From contig NZ_SNYL01000004.1 in NCBI RefSeq assembly GCF_004363315.1, positions 147,677-211,676 on the forward strand: a stretch of DNA of 64,000 nucleotides. Direction: 5' to 3'. Below, in pieces: positions 17,898 to 28,064 of this stretch. A program made the translations under genes and the position numbers. Every line of letters begins with the position of its first letter. Within the stretch, counting starts at the first letter, position 1. Origin of the DNA: Tepidicella xavieri (GTDB lineage: Bacteria > Pseudomonadota > Gammaproteobacteria > Burkholderiales > Burkholderiaceae_C). Below the pieces are notes generated by a model, which saw only the letters and a list, made by a program, of their open reading frames with translations, did no database searches and was not told the DNA's origin.

Positions 17898-19116
17898 GGC
17901 GGATGAGGCATGGTTGTCGATCATCGGCATCGGTGAAGACGGCTTGGGCGGTTGCAGCGAGTCTAGCCGCCATTTGCTGGCGCGGGCCCGGCGCGTGTTC
18001 GGCGGTCCGCGCCATCTGGCGCTGGCCGGCATCGAACCCGAGCGCGCCGAGCCCTGGCCGGTGCCGTTCGACATCGGCCCGCTGCTGGCTTGGCGTGGGC
18101 AGCCGGTGGTGGCGCTGGTCTCGGGTGACCCATTCTGGTTTGGCGCGGGCAGCGTGCTGGCGCGCGCGTTGCCGCGTCAGGAGTGGCAGGCCATTCCCGC
18201 GCCCTCGACGTTCACCCTGGCCGCCAGCGCTTTGGGCTGGCCGCTGGAGGAGGTGCGCTGCTTAGGGCTGCACGCGCAGCCGCTGCGCACGCTGTGGCCG
18301 CACCTGGGACGGGGGCGGCGCTTGCTGTGCCTGCTGCGCGACGAGGCGGCGTTGCAGGCAGCGGTGGCGCTGCTGCGCGAAGAAGGCTTTGGCGTCAGCA
18401 CCGCCTGGGCCCTGCAGCGGCTGGGCGGGCCGCAGCAGCGCATCGCGCGTTTTGCGATCCGGGACGGCGCTCCGGCCGGTTTGCAGGCGCCGCTGGCGCT
18501 GGCGCTCGATCTGCACGACGGCCCGCAGGGTCTGCCCGCCTGCGCGGGGTTGCCCGATGCGCTGTTCGAACACGACGGCCAGCTCACCAAAGCGCCGATG
18601 CGGGCGTTGACGCTGCAGGCGCTGGCACCGCGCCCCGGGCAGCGGCTGTGGGACTTGGGCGCGGGCAGCGGCTCGGTCAGCATCGAGTGGTGCCTGGCTG
18701 GCGGTGTGGCCGAGGCGGTGGAGCGCAACGCCGCGCGCGCCGAGCGCGTGCAGCGCAACGCCGAGCGCTTTGGGCTCACCCCGCGCCTGCGCGTCTGGTC
18801 AGGCGACGCCTTGGCGACGCTGGCGCAACTGCCCGAGCCGCAGGCGGTCTTCATCGGCGGCGGCATGGATGTGGCGCTGTGGCAGGCGCTGCGTCTGCGG
18901 TTGCCGGCGGGCTGCCGGGTCGTCGTCAACGCGGTGACCACCGCCACCCAAGCCTTGTTGGCGCAGCTGCACGAGCGTCACGGCGGCCAGCTGCGGCAGA
19001 TCGCGCTGGCCGAAGCGCAGCCGCTTGGGCCGCAGCAGGGCTGGGTGCCGTGGCGGCCGCAGTGGCAATGGGTGTGGCAGGCGCCGCCTGTTGAAGTTGA
19101 AGGGAATACGGCATGA
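17896..19116 (+). CDS. cobL: Precorrin-6B C5,15-methyltransferase (decarboxylating)
   Basis: Bifunctional enzyme that methylates C5 and C15 and decarboxylates the C12 acetate. The 406-residue protein has two parts: an N-terminal CbiE-like domain ([14 protein letters not shown] .. [11 protein letters not shown]) and a C-terminal CbiT-like Rossmann methyltransferase ([28 protein letters not shown]). A strong AGGAGGA lies before ATG 17896. It overlaps cobM by ATGA and shares its start region with cobK on the opposite strand. Confidence 0.94.
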   Translation: MADEAWLSIIGIGEDGLGGCSESSRHLLARARRVFGGPRHLALAGIEPERAEPWPVPFDIGPLLAWRGQPVVALVSGDPFWFGAGSVLARALPRQEWQAIPAPSTFTLAASALGWPLEEVRCLGLHAQPLRTLWPHLGRGRRLLCLLRDEAALQAAVALLREEGFGVSTAWALQRLGGPQQRIARFAIRDGAPAGLQAPLALALDLHDGPQGLPACAGLPDALFEHDGQLTKAPMRALTLQALAPRPGQRLWDLGAGSGSVSIEWCLAGGVAEAVERNAARAERVQRNAERFGLTPRLRVWSGDALATLAQLPEPQAVFIGGGMDVALWQALRLRLPAGCRVVVNAVTTATQALLAQLHERHGGQLRQIALAEAQPLGPQQGWVPWRPQWQWVWQAPPVEVEGNTA

Positions 19117-19886
19117 CCGTGCATTTCATCGGCGCCGGGCCCGGCGCCCCCGACCTGCTGACGCTGCGCGCGCGCGACCTGATCGCCCGCTGCCCGGTAT
19201 GCCTGTATGCGGGCTCGCTGGTGCCGCCCCAGGTGCTGGCGCACTGCCCGCCGCAGGCGCGTCTGATCGACACCGCCCCGCTGTCGCTGGAGCAAATCCT
19301 GGAGGAAATCCGCGCCGCCCACGCTCGCGGGCAGGACGTGGCCCGGCTGCACTCGGGCGACCTGTCGGTGTGGTCGGCGCTGGCGGAGCAGCTGCGCGCG
19401 CTGAAGGCCGAGGGCATCCCTTACACGATCACGCCCGGCGTGCCCTCGTTTGCTGCCGCGGCAGCGGCCTTGGGCTGCGAGCTGACCTTGCCCGGCGGCA
19501 GCCAGACGGTGGTGCTGACCCGCGCCCACGGGCGCGCCACCCCGGTGCCCGAGCGCGAGCGCCTGGAGGTCTTGGCCGCCACCGGGGCCACGCTGGCCAT
19601 CCACCTGAGCATCCATGTGCTGGAGCAAGTGGTGCAGACGCTGCTGCCGCACTACGGCGCCGACTGCCCTGCGGCGGTGGTCTGGCGCGCCAGTTGGCCC
19701 GATGAGCGCACCGTGCGCGCGCCGCTGGGCGAACTGGCGCAGGCCGCGCAAGGCGGGTTGGAGCGCACGGCGCTGATCCTGGTCGGGCGCAACCTGGCCC
19801 AAGACGGCTTTGGCCGCAGCCGCCTGTATGCGCCGGATTACGAGCGCCGCTACCGCCGGGCCGTGTCCGGGGAGGGCTCCGCATGA
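19113..19886 (+). CDS. cobM: Precorrin-4 C11-methyltransferase
   Basis: SAM-dependent methylation at C11. The 257-residue protein has [49 protein letters not shown] and [16 protein letters not shown], matching CobM/CbiF over its length. It overlaps cobL and cobF by ATGA. Very GC-rich with strong use of GCG, CGC and CTG codons, like cobJ-cobO. Confidence 0.95.
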   Translation: MTVHFIGAGPGAPDLLTLRARDLIARCPVCLYAGSLVPPQVLAHCPPQARLIDTAPLSLEQILEEIRAAHARGQDVARLHSGDLSVWSALAEQLRALKAEGIPYTITPGVPSFAAAAAALGCELTLPGGSQTVVLTRAHGRATPVPERERLEVLAATGATLAIHLSIHVLEQVVQTLLPHYGADCPAAVVWRASWPDERTVRAPLGELAQAAQGGLERTALILVGRNLAQDGFGRSRLYAPDYERRYRRAVSGEGSA

Positions 19887-20692
19887 GCGCGCGCTGGCAC
19901 CTGAGCCTCATCGGCATGGGCATGGGCAGTCCCGCGCACCTGACGCGCCAGGGTGAACAGGCGCTGCGCCGCTTGGAATTGCTGTTGCTGCCGGACAAAG
20001 GCGAAGACAAGGCTGAGCTGGCCTCGGCGCGGCTGCGCCTGCTGCAGGCGGTGCGCCCGGATTTCGACACCGACGCGGGCGGCGGCTTGCGCGTGGCGCG
20101 CTACGCCGTGCCAGCGCGCAACGGCGCCGATGCCGCCGACACGCCGCGCTACCTCGATGGCGTGCGGCACTGGCACGACGCGCTGGCCCGCGCTTGGGCG
20201 CAGGCGCTGCGCGACCAACTGCCGCACGGCGGGCGAGCGGGCGTGCTGATCTGGGGCGATCCGGCGCTGTTCGACAGCTCGATGCGCATCGCCCGGCGCG
20301 TGGCACGCGAGCTGCCGCTCGAGCTGGAGGTGGTGCCCGGCATCAGCGCGCTGCAGGCGCTGGCCGCCGCGCACGCCGTGCCGCTCAACGAGCTGGCCAG
20401 CCCGGTGCTGATCACCACCGGACGCCGGCTGCGCCAGCAGGGCTGCCCGCCTGACGTGCCGGCGCTGGCCGTCATGTTGGATGGTGGCACGGCGTTTGAG
20501 GCGCTGCCCGACCCGCACGCCTGGCACATCTGGTGGGGCGCTTACCTCGGGCTGCCACAGCAGACCTTGGACAGCGGCCCGCTGGTGCAAGCCGGCCCGC
20601 GCATCGCGCGCGCCCGCGCGGCCTTGCGGCAGGCGCACGGCTGGATCCTGGACATCTACCTGCTCAAGCGCTGCGGCGCCGACGACTACTGA
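19883..20692 (+). CDS. cobF: Precorrin-6A synthase (deacetylating)
   Basis: Methylates C1 with loss of the C2-derived acetyl group, a step found only in the aerobic pathway. The 269-residue product begins [22 protein letters not shown], has [40 protein letters not shown] and [21 protein letters not shown], typical for CobF. ATGA overlap with cobM. A 28-base gap precedes cobO. Confidence 0.93.
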   Translation: MSARWHLSLIGMGMGSPAHLTRQGEQALRRLELLLLPDKGEDKAELASARLRLLQAVRPDFDTDAGGGLRVARYAVPARNGADAADTPRYLDGVRHWHDALARAWAQALRDQLPHGGRAGVLIWGDPALFDSSMRIARRVARELPLELEVVPGISALQALAAAHAVPLNELASPVLITTGRRLRQQGCPPDVPALAVMLDGGTAFEALPDPHAWHIWWGAYLGLPQQTLDSGPLVQAGPRIARARAALRQAHGWILDIYLLKRCGADDY

Positions 20693-20720
20693 CCCCCTAC
20701 AACCTTTGGAGTTTCAACCG

Positions 20721-21290
20721 ATGGAACTGCTCGCCCCCCCGCTGCAGCGCGACACCCCCAAGCCGCAAGGCCCGCGCCGCGGCCTCATCATCGTGCACAC
20801 CGGCCACGGCAAAGGCAAAAGCACCGCGGCCTTCGGCCTGGCGCTGCGCGCGCACGGGCGCGGCAAGGCCGTCAAGATCTTCCAATTCATGAAAGTGCCC
20901 AGCGCCCGCTTTGGCGAGCACCGCGTGTTCGAGCAGCTCGGCATGCCGATCGAAGGGCTGGGGGATGGCTTCAGTTGGAAAAGCCGTGACCTGGAGCACT
21001 CCGCCGAGCTGGCGCGCCAAGGCTGGGCGCGCGCCGAGGCGGTGATCCGCGCTGGCCAACACTTCATGGTGGTGCTCGACGAAATCATGTACCCGCTGCG
21101 CTACGGCTGGATCCCGCTGCAGGCGGTGCTGGACGCGCTGCGCCAGCGCCCGCCCGAGATGACGGTGGTGCTGACCGGCCGCCACGCACCGCAGGAGCTC
21201 ATCGACCTGGCCGACACCGTCACCGAAATGGTCAAGCACAAGCACCACTTTGACGCCGGCGTGCCGGCGCAGCGCGGCATCGAGGACTGA
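20721..21290 (+). CDS. cobO: Cob(I)yrinic acid a,c-diamide adenosyltransferase
   Basis: Transfers the 5'-deoxyadenosyl group of ATP to the cobalt of the reduced corrinoid. The 189-residue CobO/BtuR-type protein has the P-loop HTGHGKGKSTAAFGLALRA, then KIFQFMKVPSARFGE, VVLDEIMYPLRYGW and TGRHAPQELIDLADTVTEM. ATG 20721 follows GGAG at 12 bases. It ends the high-GC block; cobW begins 37 bases later. Confidence 0.95.
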   Translation: MELLAPPLQRDTPKPQGPRRGLIIVHTGHGKGKSTAAFGLALRAHGRGKAVKIFQFMKVPSARFGEHRVFEQLGMPIEGLGDGFSWKSRDLEHSAELARQGWARAEAVIRAGQHFMVVLDEIMYPLRYGWIPLQAVLDALRQRPPEMTVVLTGRHAPQELIDLADTVTEMVKHKHHFDAGVPAQRGIED

Positions 21291-21327
21291 TGCCCTTTGA
21301 AGCTTTTCTTTAACGACGTTTCAAGCC

Positions 21328-22392
<1,065 letters not shown>

Positions 22393-22429
22393 ACGCTTTC
22401 GTCGCGACTGCGTATTTGGTACAAAGACC

Positions 22430-25400
22430 ATGCATTTGCTGTCCACCCGAGCAGGAGGATATGTCGATGACGCCGGACAAGGCGTGGTTCGACTGCCACA
22501 GACCGCCGGCGACATCGTGGTTCTCAGCGCTGCCGACACGACACTGTCCTTACTGGCCGAGGCGGCTCAGGCTTTGCCCGTGGACCATCCGACCGTGCGT
22601 TTGGCCAATCTCATGTGGCTGCGCCAACCTGCCTCAGTGGATATGTACGTGGAAGACGTGCTCGCTCACGCCAGGGTGGTGGTGATCGATCATTTGGGGG
22701 CGCCTGCCGATTGGGCCTATGTCGTCGAGCAAGCTTCGGCGCTGGCGCGACGCCGGGGGCAGTGGCTGGCTTTGTTTTCCGGCGACGACCAAGAAGATCC
22801 GCAACTGCTGCTGCGTGGCACCGCGCCCGCAGAGGACGCTCGCTTTCTGTGGCGGTGTTTGCGGCAAGGAGGCAGATCCAATGCGCAGCGGTTTTTCCAA
22901 TTGCTCAGGCACCGGGTCTGGGGAGATGTGCTGCCTCCCGGTCCGCCCCAGGAATTGCCAGCCGTCTTTGCCTACCAGCCGCAGCAGCCATGCGTGATGC
23001 GCCCTGAAGCCCCGGTGGTTTTGGTGCTGTTCTACCGGGCTCATGCCCAAGCCGGCAACACCGCGCCCTTCGATGCGCTCATGCATGCACTGAGCGAGCA
23101 AGGTCTCAATCCCGTGGCCATGGCATTGGACAGTTTGAAGTCCCCGTCCACCATGGATGCCGTGCGCACTACCATTGCGCAGCAAGGCGTGGATCTGGTG
23201 CTCAACGCCACCAGCTTTGCCGTGGGAGCCGCCCAGAATGATGCCGCAAGCGAAGCCGCCTGGCTGGGGGATGTGGTGGTTTTGCAACTCATCACGGCGG
23301 GGGTCGATCGCCAACGCTGGCAAGCCGATCCCCACGGTCTGCCGCCTCGGGATTTGGCCATGCAGGTGGTGCTGCCTGAGATCGATGGCCGTATTGCCAC
23401 CCGCGCCATCAGCTTCAAAGGCTTGGGATGGCGTTGCGAGCGCGCCCAGATCGACGTGGTACGTTATTTGCCCGATCCTGAACGCATCGCTTTCGTGGCC
23501 GAATTGGCGCGGCGCTGGTGCGCCTTGCGGCGTACGCCGGCTTCGCAGCAACGACTGGCTTTAGTGCTTGCCAATTACCCGCAGCACGACGGACGGCTGG
23601 CCAATGGCGTGGGGCTGGATACGCCAGCGTCTGTGGTGCGCATTTTGCAGGCCCTGCAGGCCCATGGTTACGGCGTGCAAGATGCGCCGCCCGATGCGCA
23701 ATCGCTGATGGAGCGGCTGCAGCAATGTGTCACCAACGATGTATCGGCCAACGACTGGCGCCCTGCGGGGCAGAGCTTGTCGCTACAAGAATACCGATTG
23801 GCCTTTGCCCAGCTGCCTGATTCGCTACAGCAAGCCATGCTGCGGCAATGGGGCCCTCCAGAGCAAGATCCAATGGTGCGGCAGGGACGCATCATGATCC
23901 CGGGCCTGCGCTTGGGACGGGTGTTCGTGGGCATCCAGCCGGCCCGGGGCTGGCAGATAGATCTGGCGCGCAGCTATCACGATGCCGACCTGGTCCCGCC
24001 TCATGCCTATGTGGCCTTTTACGTCTGGGTCAGGCGTGTTTGGGCGGCAGATGCCATCGTTCATGTGGGCAAGCATGGCAACCTGGAATGGTTGCCAGGA
24101 AAGAGCGTGGCCCTAGGCCCTGAGTGCTGGCCGGATGCGGTATTCGGCCCTTGGCCCCATCTCTATCCATTCATCGTCAATGATCCTGGCGAGGGGTGTC
24201 AAGCCAAGCGGCGCGCCCAAGCCGTCATCATCGATCATCTCATGCCGCCTTTGACCCGGGCCGAGACCTATGGGGCTTTGCAGCACTTGGAGCGGCAGAT
24301 GGACGAGTATGCCGAGGCCTTGCTGATCGACCCGACTCGCGCCAAGCGCCTACGCAGCCAGATGGTCCAGCAGGTGCTGACGCAGGGCTTGCACGTCGAA
24401 CTGGGGTTGACGGCCATCCATGATGAGTCCATGCGAGAACAACTGCTGCAGCGGCTCGATACCTACCTTTGCGAGCTCAAGGAGGCCCAAATTCGAGGGG
24501 GCTTGCACGTCTTTGGCATGAGTCCGCAAGGGCAGCAGCGCATTGACACCTTGTTGGCGCTGGCCCGTTTCCCGCGCGGGTCGGAGCCTCGGCAGGATAG
24601 CCTCTTGCGTGCTTTGGCCCAAGATTTGGGATTGCAAGGCTTTGACCCGCTGGATGCCGACTGGGGACAAGCCTGGAGCGGCCCCAGGCCAGACGTTTTG
24701 CTAGCCATGGATTCCCGGCCGTGGCGGCATGCCGGACATACCCGAGAACGTTTGGAACGTTTGGCTCAAACCATGTTGGCCAGCGCCCAAGTGCCCGATG
24801 CGCAATCGTGGCCACGCAGCCGTCTAGTGATCCAGGACATCTTGGAAAACGTCGCCCCCAAACTGGACGCTTCGGGCCCCAACGAAATGATGCAATTGCT
24901 GCGAGGCTTGCAAGGACGTTTCGTTCCTCCAGGGCCTAGCGGGGCGCCATCGCGGGGGCGCGTCGATGTGCTTCCCACAGGGCGAAACTTCTACGCCGTC
25001 GATACCCGAGCCGTTCCTACCCCAACGGCCTACGCAACCGGGGCACTGGCGGCGCAGCGCCTCATCGAGCGCCACGTGCAGGATCACGGGCAGTGGCCGA
25101 CGGCCGTTGGGCTGTCGGTTTGGGGCACCAGCACGATGCGAAGCGGTGGAGAAGACATTGCCCAAGCCCTGGCGCTGCTGGGCGTTCGTCCGCGATGGGC
25201 CGAGGGCAGCGGACGGGTGATTGATGTAGAGATCATCCCGGCGGCCTTGCTGGGCCGTCCCCGCGTCGATGTCATGCTGCGTATCTCGGGCTTTTTCCGC
25301 GATGCTTTTCCTAACCTGATCGATCTGTTCGATACCGCGGTCAAAGCCGTGGCGCAACTGCCTGCCGATGACGAGTCCGATGAAATGAATCCGATCCGCG

Positions 25401-26245
25401 TCAGGGTGAGGCAAGACCAGACGCAGGCACAAGAGCGCGGAATGCCGCCCCAGCTTGCGTTGCGCCAAGCGACCTGGCGTGTTTTTGGGCCTCGCCCACA
25501 AGGGTACGGCACAGGGCTGCAACAACTGCTGGAAGATGACCGTTGGCAAGGCTTGAGCGAAATTGCCCAAGCTTATTTGCGGGCTGGGGCCTATGCGTAT
25601 GGGCAAGACGAGCATGGGGCTTTGGCCCGTGCGCCGTTCGAAGCCCAGGTGGCTCGGCTCGATGCCGTGGTGCATAACCAGGACAATCGTGAGCACGACA
25701 TTCTCGACTCCGACGACTATTACCAGTTTCAGGGGGGCTTGGCCGCGGCCGTCGAGCATTTGCGCGGCACGGCCGCCGCGTTGTATCACGGGGATCTCAG
25801 TCAGCCTGGAGCGCCTCGCATCCGCAGCTTGGCGCAAGAGCTCTCGCGCGTGGTCCGCTCGCGTGCCGTCAATCCCAAATGGCTCAGCGCCATGCGCCGC
25901 CACGGCTACAAAGGCGCAGCCGAAATGGCCGCGACAGTCGATTTTTTGTTCGCGTTCGATGCCACCACAGGCCAAGTGGCGGACCACCACTACGCCTTGG
26001 TGACCGACGCTTATCTCAAAGATCCCATCAATCGAGAGTTCCTGCTGCATCACAATCCCCAGGCTTTGCGCCAGATCGGGCAGCGGCTGCTCCAGGCGGC
26101 CGAGCGAGGCCTGTGGGCCGATGCGGACGCGCACATTCCATCCATTCGGCAAGCTTTGCTGGAGGCCGAGATGCGCCTGGAAGGTTCAAGCCTCGATGAC
26201 GAAACCCCTTTCGAAAACGCACAGCGACCGGGACCGAACCCATGA
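22430..26245 (+). CDS. cobN: Aerobic cobaltochelatase large subunit
   Basis: CobN holds the active site that inserts cobalt into hydrogenobyrinic acid a,c-diamide with ATPase and vWA partners. The product is 1271 residues, close to the usual size. It shows VHVGKHGNLEWLPGKSVALG, FIVNDPGEGCQAKRRAQAVIIDHLMPP and VGLSVWGTSTMRSGGEDIAQAL, all conserved in CobN and the related ChlH/BchH. ATG 22430 (MHLLSTRAGGYVDD) is chosen; earlier in-frame codons lie inside cobW. Its stop overlaps the start of the ATPase gene. Confidence 0.95.
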   Translation: MHLLSTRAGGYVDDAGQGVVRLPQTAGDIVVLSAADTTLSLLAEAAQALPVDHPTVRLANLMWLRQPASVDMYVEDVLAHARVVVIDHLGAPADWAYVVEQASALARRRGQWLALFSGDDQEDPQLLLRGTAPAEDARFLWRCLRQGGRSNAQRFFQLLRHRVWGDVLPPGPPQELPAVFAYQPQQPCVMRPEAPVVLVLFYRAHAQAGNTAPFDALMHALSEQGLNPVAMALDSLKSPSTMDAVRTTIAQQGVDLVLNATSFAVGAAQNDAASEAAWLGDVVVLQLITAGVDRQRWQADPHGLPPRDLAMQVVLPEIDGRIATRAISFKGLGWRCERAQIDVVRYLPDPERIAFVAELARRWCALRRTPASQQRLALVLANYPQHDGRLANGVGLDTPASVVRILQALQAHGYGVQDAPPDAQSLMERLQQCVTNDVSANDWRPAGQSLSLQEYRLAFAQLPDSLQQAMLRQWGPPEQDPMVRQGRIMIPGLRLGRVFVGIQPARGWQIDLARSYHDADLVPPHAYVAFYVWVRRVWAADAIVHVGKHGNLEWLPGKSVALGPECWPDAVFGPWPHLYPFIVNDPGEGCQAKRRAQAVIIDHLMPPLTRAETYGALQHLERQMDEYAEALLIDPTRAKRLRSQMVQQVLTQGLHVELGLTAIHDESMREQLLQRLDTYLCELKEAQIRGGLHVFGMSPQGQQRIDTLLALARFPRGSEPRQDSLLRALAQDLGLQGFDPLDADWGQAWSGPRPDVLLAMDSRPWRHAGHTRERLERLAQTMLASAQVPDAQSWPRSRLVIQDILENVAPKLDASGPNEMMQLLRGLQGRFVPPGPSGAPSRGRVDVLPTGRNFYAVDTRAVPTPTAYATGALAAQRLIERHVQDHGQWPTAVGLSVWGTSTMRSGGEDIAQALALLGVRPRWAEGSGRVIDVEIIPAALLGRPRVDVMLRISGFFRDAFPNLIDLFDTAVKAVAQLPADDESDEMNPIRVRVRQDQTQAQERGMPPQLALRQATWRVFGPRPQGYGTGLQQLLEDDRWQGLSEIAQAYLRAGAYAYGQDEHGALARAPFEAQVARLDAVVHNQDNREHDILDSDDYYQFQGGLAAAVEHLRGTAAALYHGDLSQPGAPRIRSLAQELSRVVRSRAVNPKWLSAMRRHGYKGAAEMAATVDFLFAFDATTGQVADHHYALVTDAYLKDPINREFLLHHNPQALRQIGQRLLQAAERGLWADADAHIPSIRQALLEAEMRLEGSSLDDETPFENAQRPGPNP

Positions 26246-27348
26246 CCTCATTCCATGACTCGAACAATGTGCCCGAGATTGGGCCTGTGGCGCAATTTCC
26301 TTTCACGGCATTGGCAGGGCAGCCCCGGCTCCAGCAAGCCCTTCTGTTGGCTGCGGTGGATCCCGGCATCGGCGGCGTGCTCATCCGTGGCCCCAGGGGC
26401 ACGGCCAAGTCCACGGCGGCCAAAGCATTGGCGGCCCTGTTGCCTACCGCACCGTTCGTGACCTTGCCCCTGACAGCCACCGTGGAGCAACTCGTGGGCA
26501 CCCTCGATTTGCAGGATGCTTTGCGCCATGGACAGGTTCGCTTGGCGCCGGGCCTGTTGGCCCGCGCCCATCGGGGCGTGCTCTATGTGGACGAAGTCAA
26601 CTTGCTGCCCGACCCACTGGTCGATGCGTTGCTCGATGTTGCGGCCAGCGGCGTCAATACCGTCGAGCGCGATGGCATTTCCCGCAGCCATGCGGCCCGC
26701 TTTGTCCTGATCGGCACGATGAATCCAGAAGAGGGTGAACTTCGTCCCCAACTGTTGGACCGCTTTGGCTTGGCGGTCGATCTGGACAACCCCACCGATC
26801 CGGCGGTGCGGCAGGCCATCGTTCGCACTCGACTGGCTTTCGATGAAGACCCCCAAACCCTGTGGCGTGAACAGGCCAGCGCACAGGAAGCGCTGGCACA
26901 ACAAATCACCCAAGCACGTGGAGCCTTGGCGCATATCCGCTGGAGCGAGGCGGCGATTGCGCATGCCACCGAATTGGCCTTGTCTGCGAACATCGATGGC
27001 GTGCGTGGCGATTTGGTGCTGCTCAAGGCTGCGCGTGCCCAAGCGGCCATGCAGGCCAGTGCCCAGGTGGCCCCGGAGCATATCGAGGCCGTGGCCGAAT
27101 TGGCATTGGCGCATCGCAGGCAGGCCGGTTCGCGGCGCATGCAGACCACAGCGTCCACAGCCAAAGGCTCTGCCTCAGCCGATACGCCGCAAGCCAGCCA
27201 TCCGCATGGCGATAGGCCGACAGGAAGAGGCTCTGAGCGGGCCTCTGCGTCAACCGACATGCACAGCGACTGGGGGGCTTTGCCTGCCCAGCCGGTGGAG
27301 ATGCCGCGCTGGCCGGACGGGGAGGGACCGAGCCTAAAAAAAGCCTGA
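26242..27348 (+). CDS. ChlI/BchI-type chelatase ATPase (0-frame product of a chlD-like gene)
   Basis: AAA+ motor for the CobN chelatase. The 368-residue protein has Walker A RGPRGTAKST (near residues 49-58), Walker B RGVLYVDEVNLL and GTMNPEEGELRPQLLDRFGL (sensor/arginine finger region), then a lid domain and a low-complexity linker (from about residue 285). It replaces the CobS type found in Pseudomonas denitrificans. It ends SLKKA at TGA 27346. Just before the stop is A_AAA_AAA in the correct frame for -1 slippage into the vWA frame, which would give a ~607-residue ChlD-like protein. Confidence 0.9.
   Translation: MTSFHDSNNVPEIGPVAQFPFTALAGQPRLQQALLLAAVDPGIGGVLIRGPRGTAKSTAAKALAALLPTAPFVTLPLTATVEQLVGTLDLQDALRHGQVRLAPGLLARAHRGVLYVDEVNLLPDPLVDALLDVAASGVNTVERDGISRSHAARFVLIGTMNPEEGELRPQLLDRFGLAVDLDNPTDPAVRQAIVRTRLAFDEDPQTLWREQASAQEALAQQITQARGALAHIRWSEAAIAHATELALSANIDGVRGDLVLLKAARAQAAMQASAQVAPEHIEAVAELALAHRRQAGSRRMQTTASTAKGSASADTPQASHPHGDRPTGRGSERASASTDMHSDWGALPAQPVEMPRWPDGEGPSLKKA
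27319..27342 (+). promoter_or_regulatory. Candidate programmed -1 ribosomal frameshift site
   Basis: The heptamer A_AAA_AAA (27336-27342) is read as CTA AAA AAA GCC TGA in frame 0. Slipping back one base gives AAA AGC CTG AGC .., exactly the vWA frame, which stays open to 28064. An anti-SD-pairing GGGGAGGG (27319-27326) ends nine bases upstream, the spacing of the dnaX stimulator. A possible downstream stem pairs 27362-27369 with 27384-27392 (8 bp, one bulge), and CCGG/CCGG (27355-27366) can form a closer small hairpin. Seen in sequence; function is inferred. Confidence 0.75.
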
Positions 27349-28064
27349 GCCACCCCGGTTTGCCGGTCCAGCGACAGCCGGGCGGACCTGGCGGCCGACG
27401 GTGGCAAGCTTTCGATGCGCACGTGCCAATGATTGCCCAGCAGCCCTATTCGATGGCTGGCGTGCGCAGCGGTATGACGGCCCGTCGCTTGGATTGGCCC
27501 GCCACGTTGGCGCGCAAGGGTTCTGAGCCGCTCATGGCGCACCATCTGGTCTGGCGTCACGTGCCTGCCAGGCAGCGGCACTTGCACGTATTGCTGCTCG
27601 ATGCCTCGGGTTCGATGCGTCGTGCCGGACGCTTGGGTTGGGCCAAGGCTTGGGTGGCCAGATGGATGGACAGCGCTGTGCGCTGGCAGTGTGAGGTGGC
27701 CATTTTGACCATTGGCGGACAAGGGACTCAATGGCTTTGGCGGCCTCGAGCAGCGCGCCGTGCCGGGATAGAGCGCTTGCGCCTTTTGGGCGGGGGAGGG
27801 GGCACCCCTTTGGCGGCAGGCTTGGCCGAGGTGGATCGCCTGTTGTCGGTGCATCGACACATACCAGTGTCTTTGTGGTTGCTGACCGATGGCCGCACCA
27901 CCCAAGAGCCCAGTCCGCCTCAGGGCTTGGCACGCTTTGTTTTGGTGGATTTCGACGATCCTGTGCGGCCATTGGGGAATTGCCAAATGTGGGCTCGGCA
28001 TTGGGAAGTGGAATACCTCCGGCCTCAGTTGCCCGCATCGCCGATATGGCAGGAGAATCGATGA
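27342..28064 (+). CDS. von Willebrand A (ChlD C-terminal) domain of the chelatase, reached by -1 frameshift
   Basis: This frame holds the vWA part of a ChlD/BchD-type subunit: MIDAS motif DASGS (near 27600-27615), GGGGGTPLAAGL and LLTDGRTTQ. It has no ATG with a ribosome site; the first candidate codon is TTG 27360, with no purine-rich sequence before it. Read instead as the -1 extension of the ATPase, it adds 240 residues to 367 and gives a normal-length ChlD. The next gene overlaps its stop by ATGA. Alternative: a separately started vWA protein from TTG 27360 or ATG 27429. Confidence 0.82.
   Translation, partial: SLSHPGLPVQRQPGGPGGRRWQAFDAHVPMIAQQPYSMAGVRSGMTARRLDWPATLARKGSEPLMAHHLVWRHVPARQRHLHVLLLDASGSMRRAGRLGWAKAWVARWMDSAVRWQCEVAILTIGGQGTQWLWRPRAARRAGIERLRLLGGGGGTPLAAGLAEVDRLLSVHRHIPVSLWLLTDGRTTQEPSPPQGLARFVLVDFDDPVRPLGNCQMWARHWEVEYLRPQLPASPIWQENR

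Noticed and set aside
27360..28064. Independent vWA gene starting at TTG 27360
   Set aside because: No ribosome site precedes the TTG, and the frame is already open upstream into the slippery site. Kept only as an alternative to the frameshift product.
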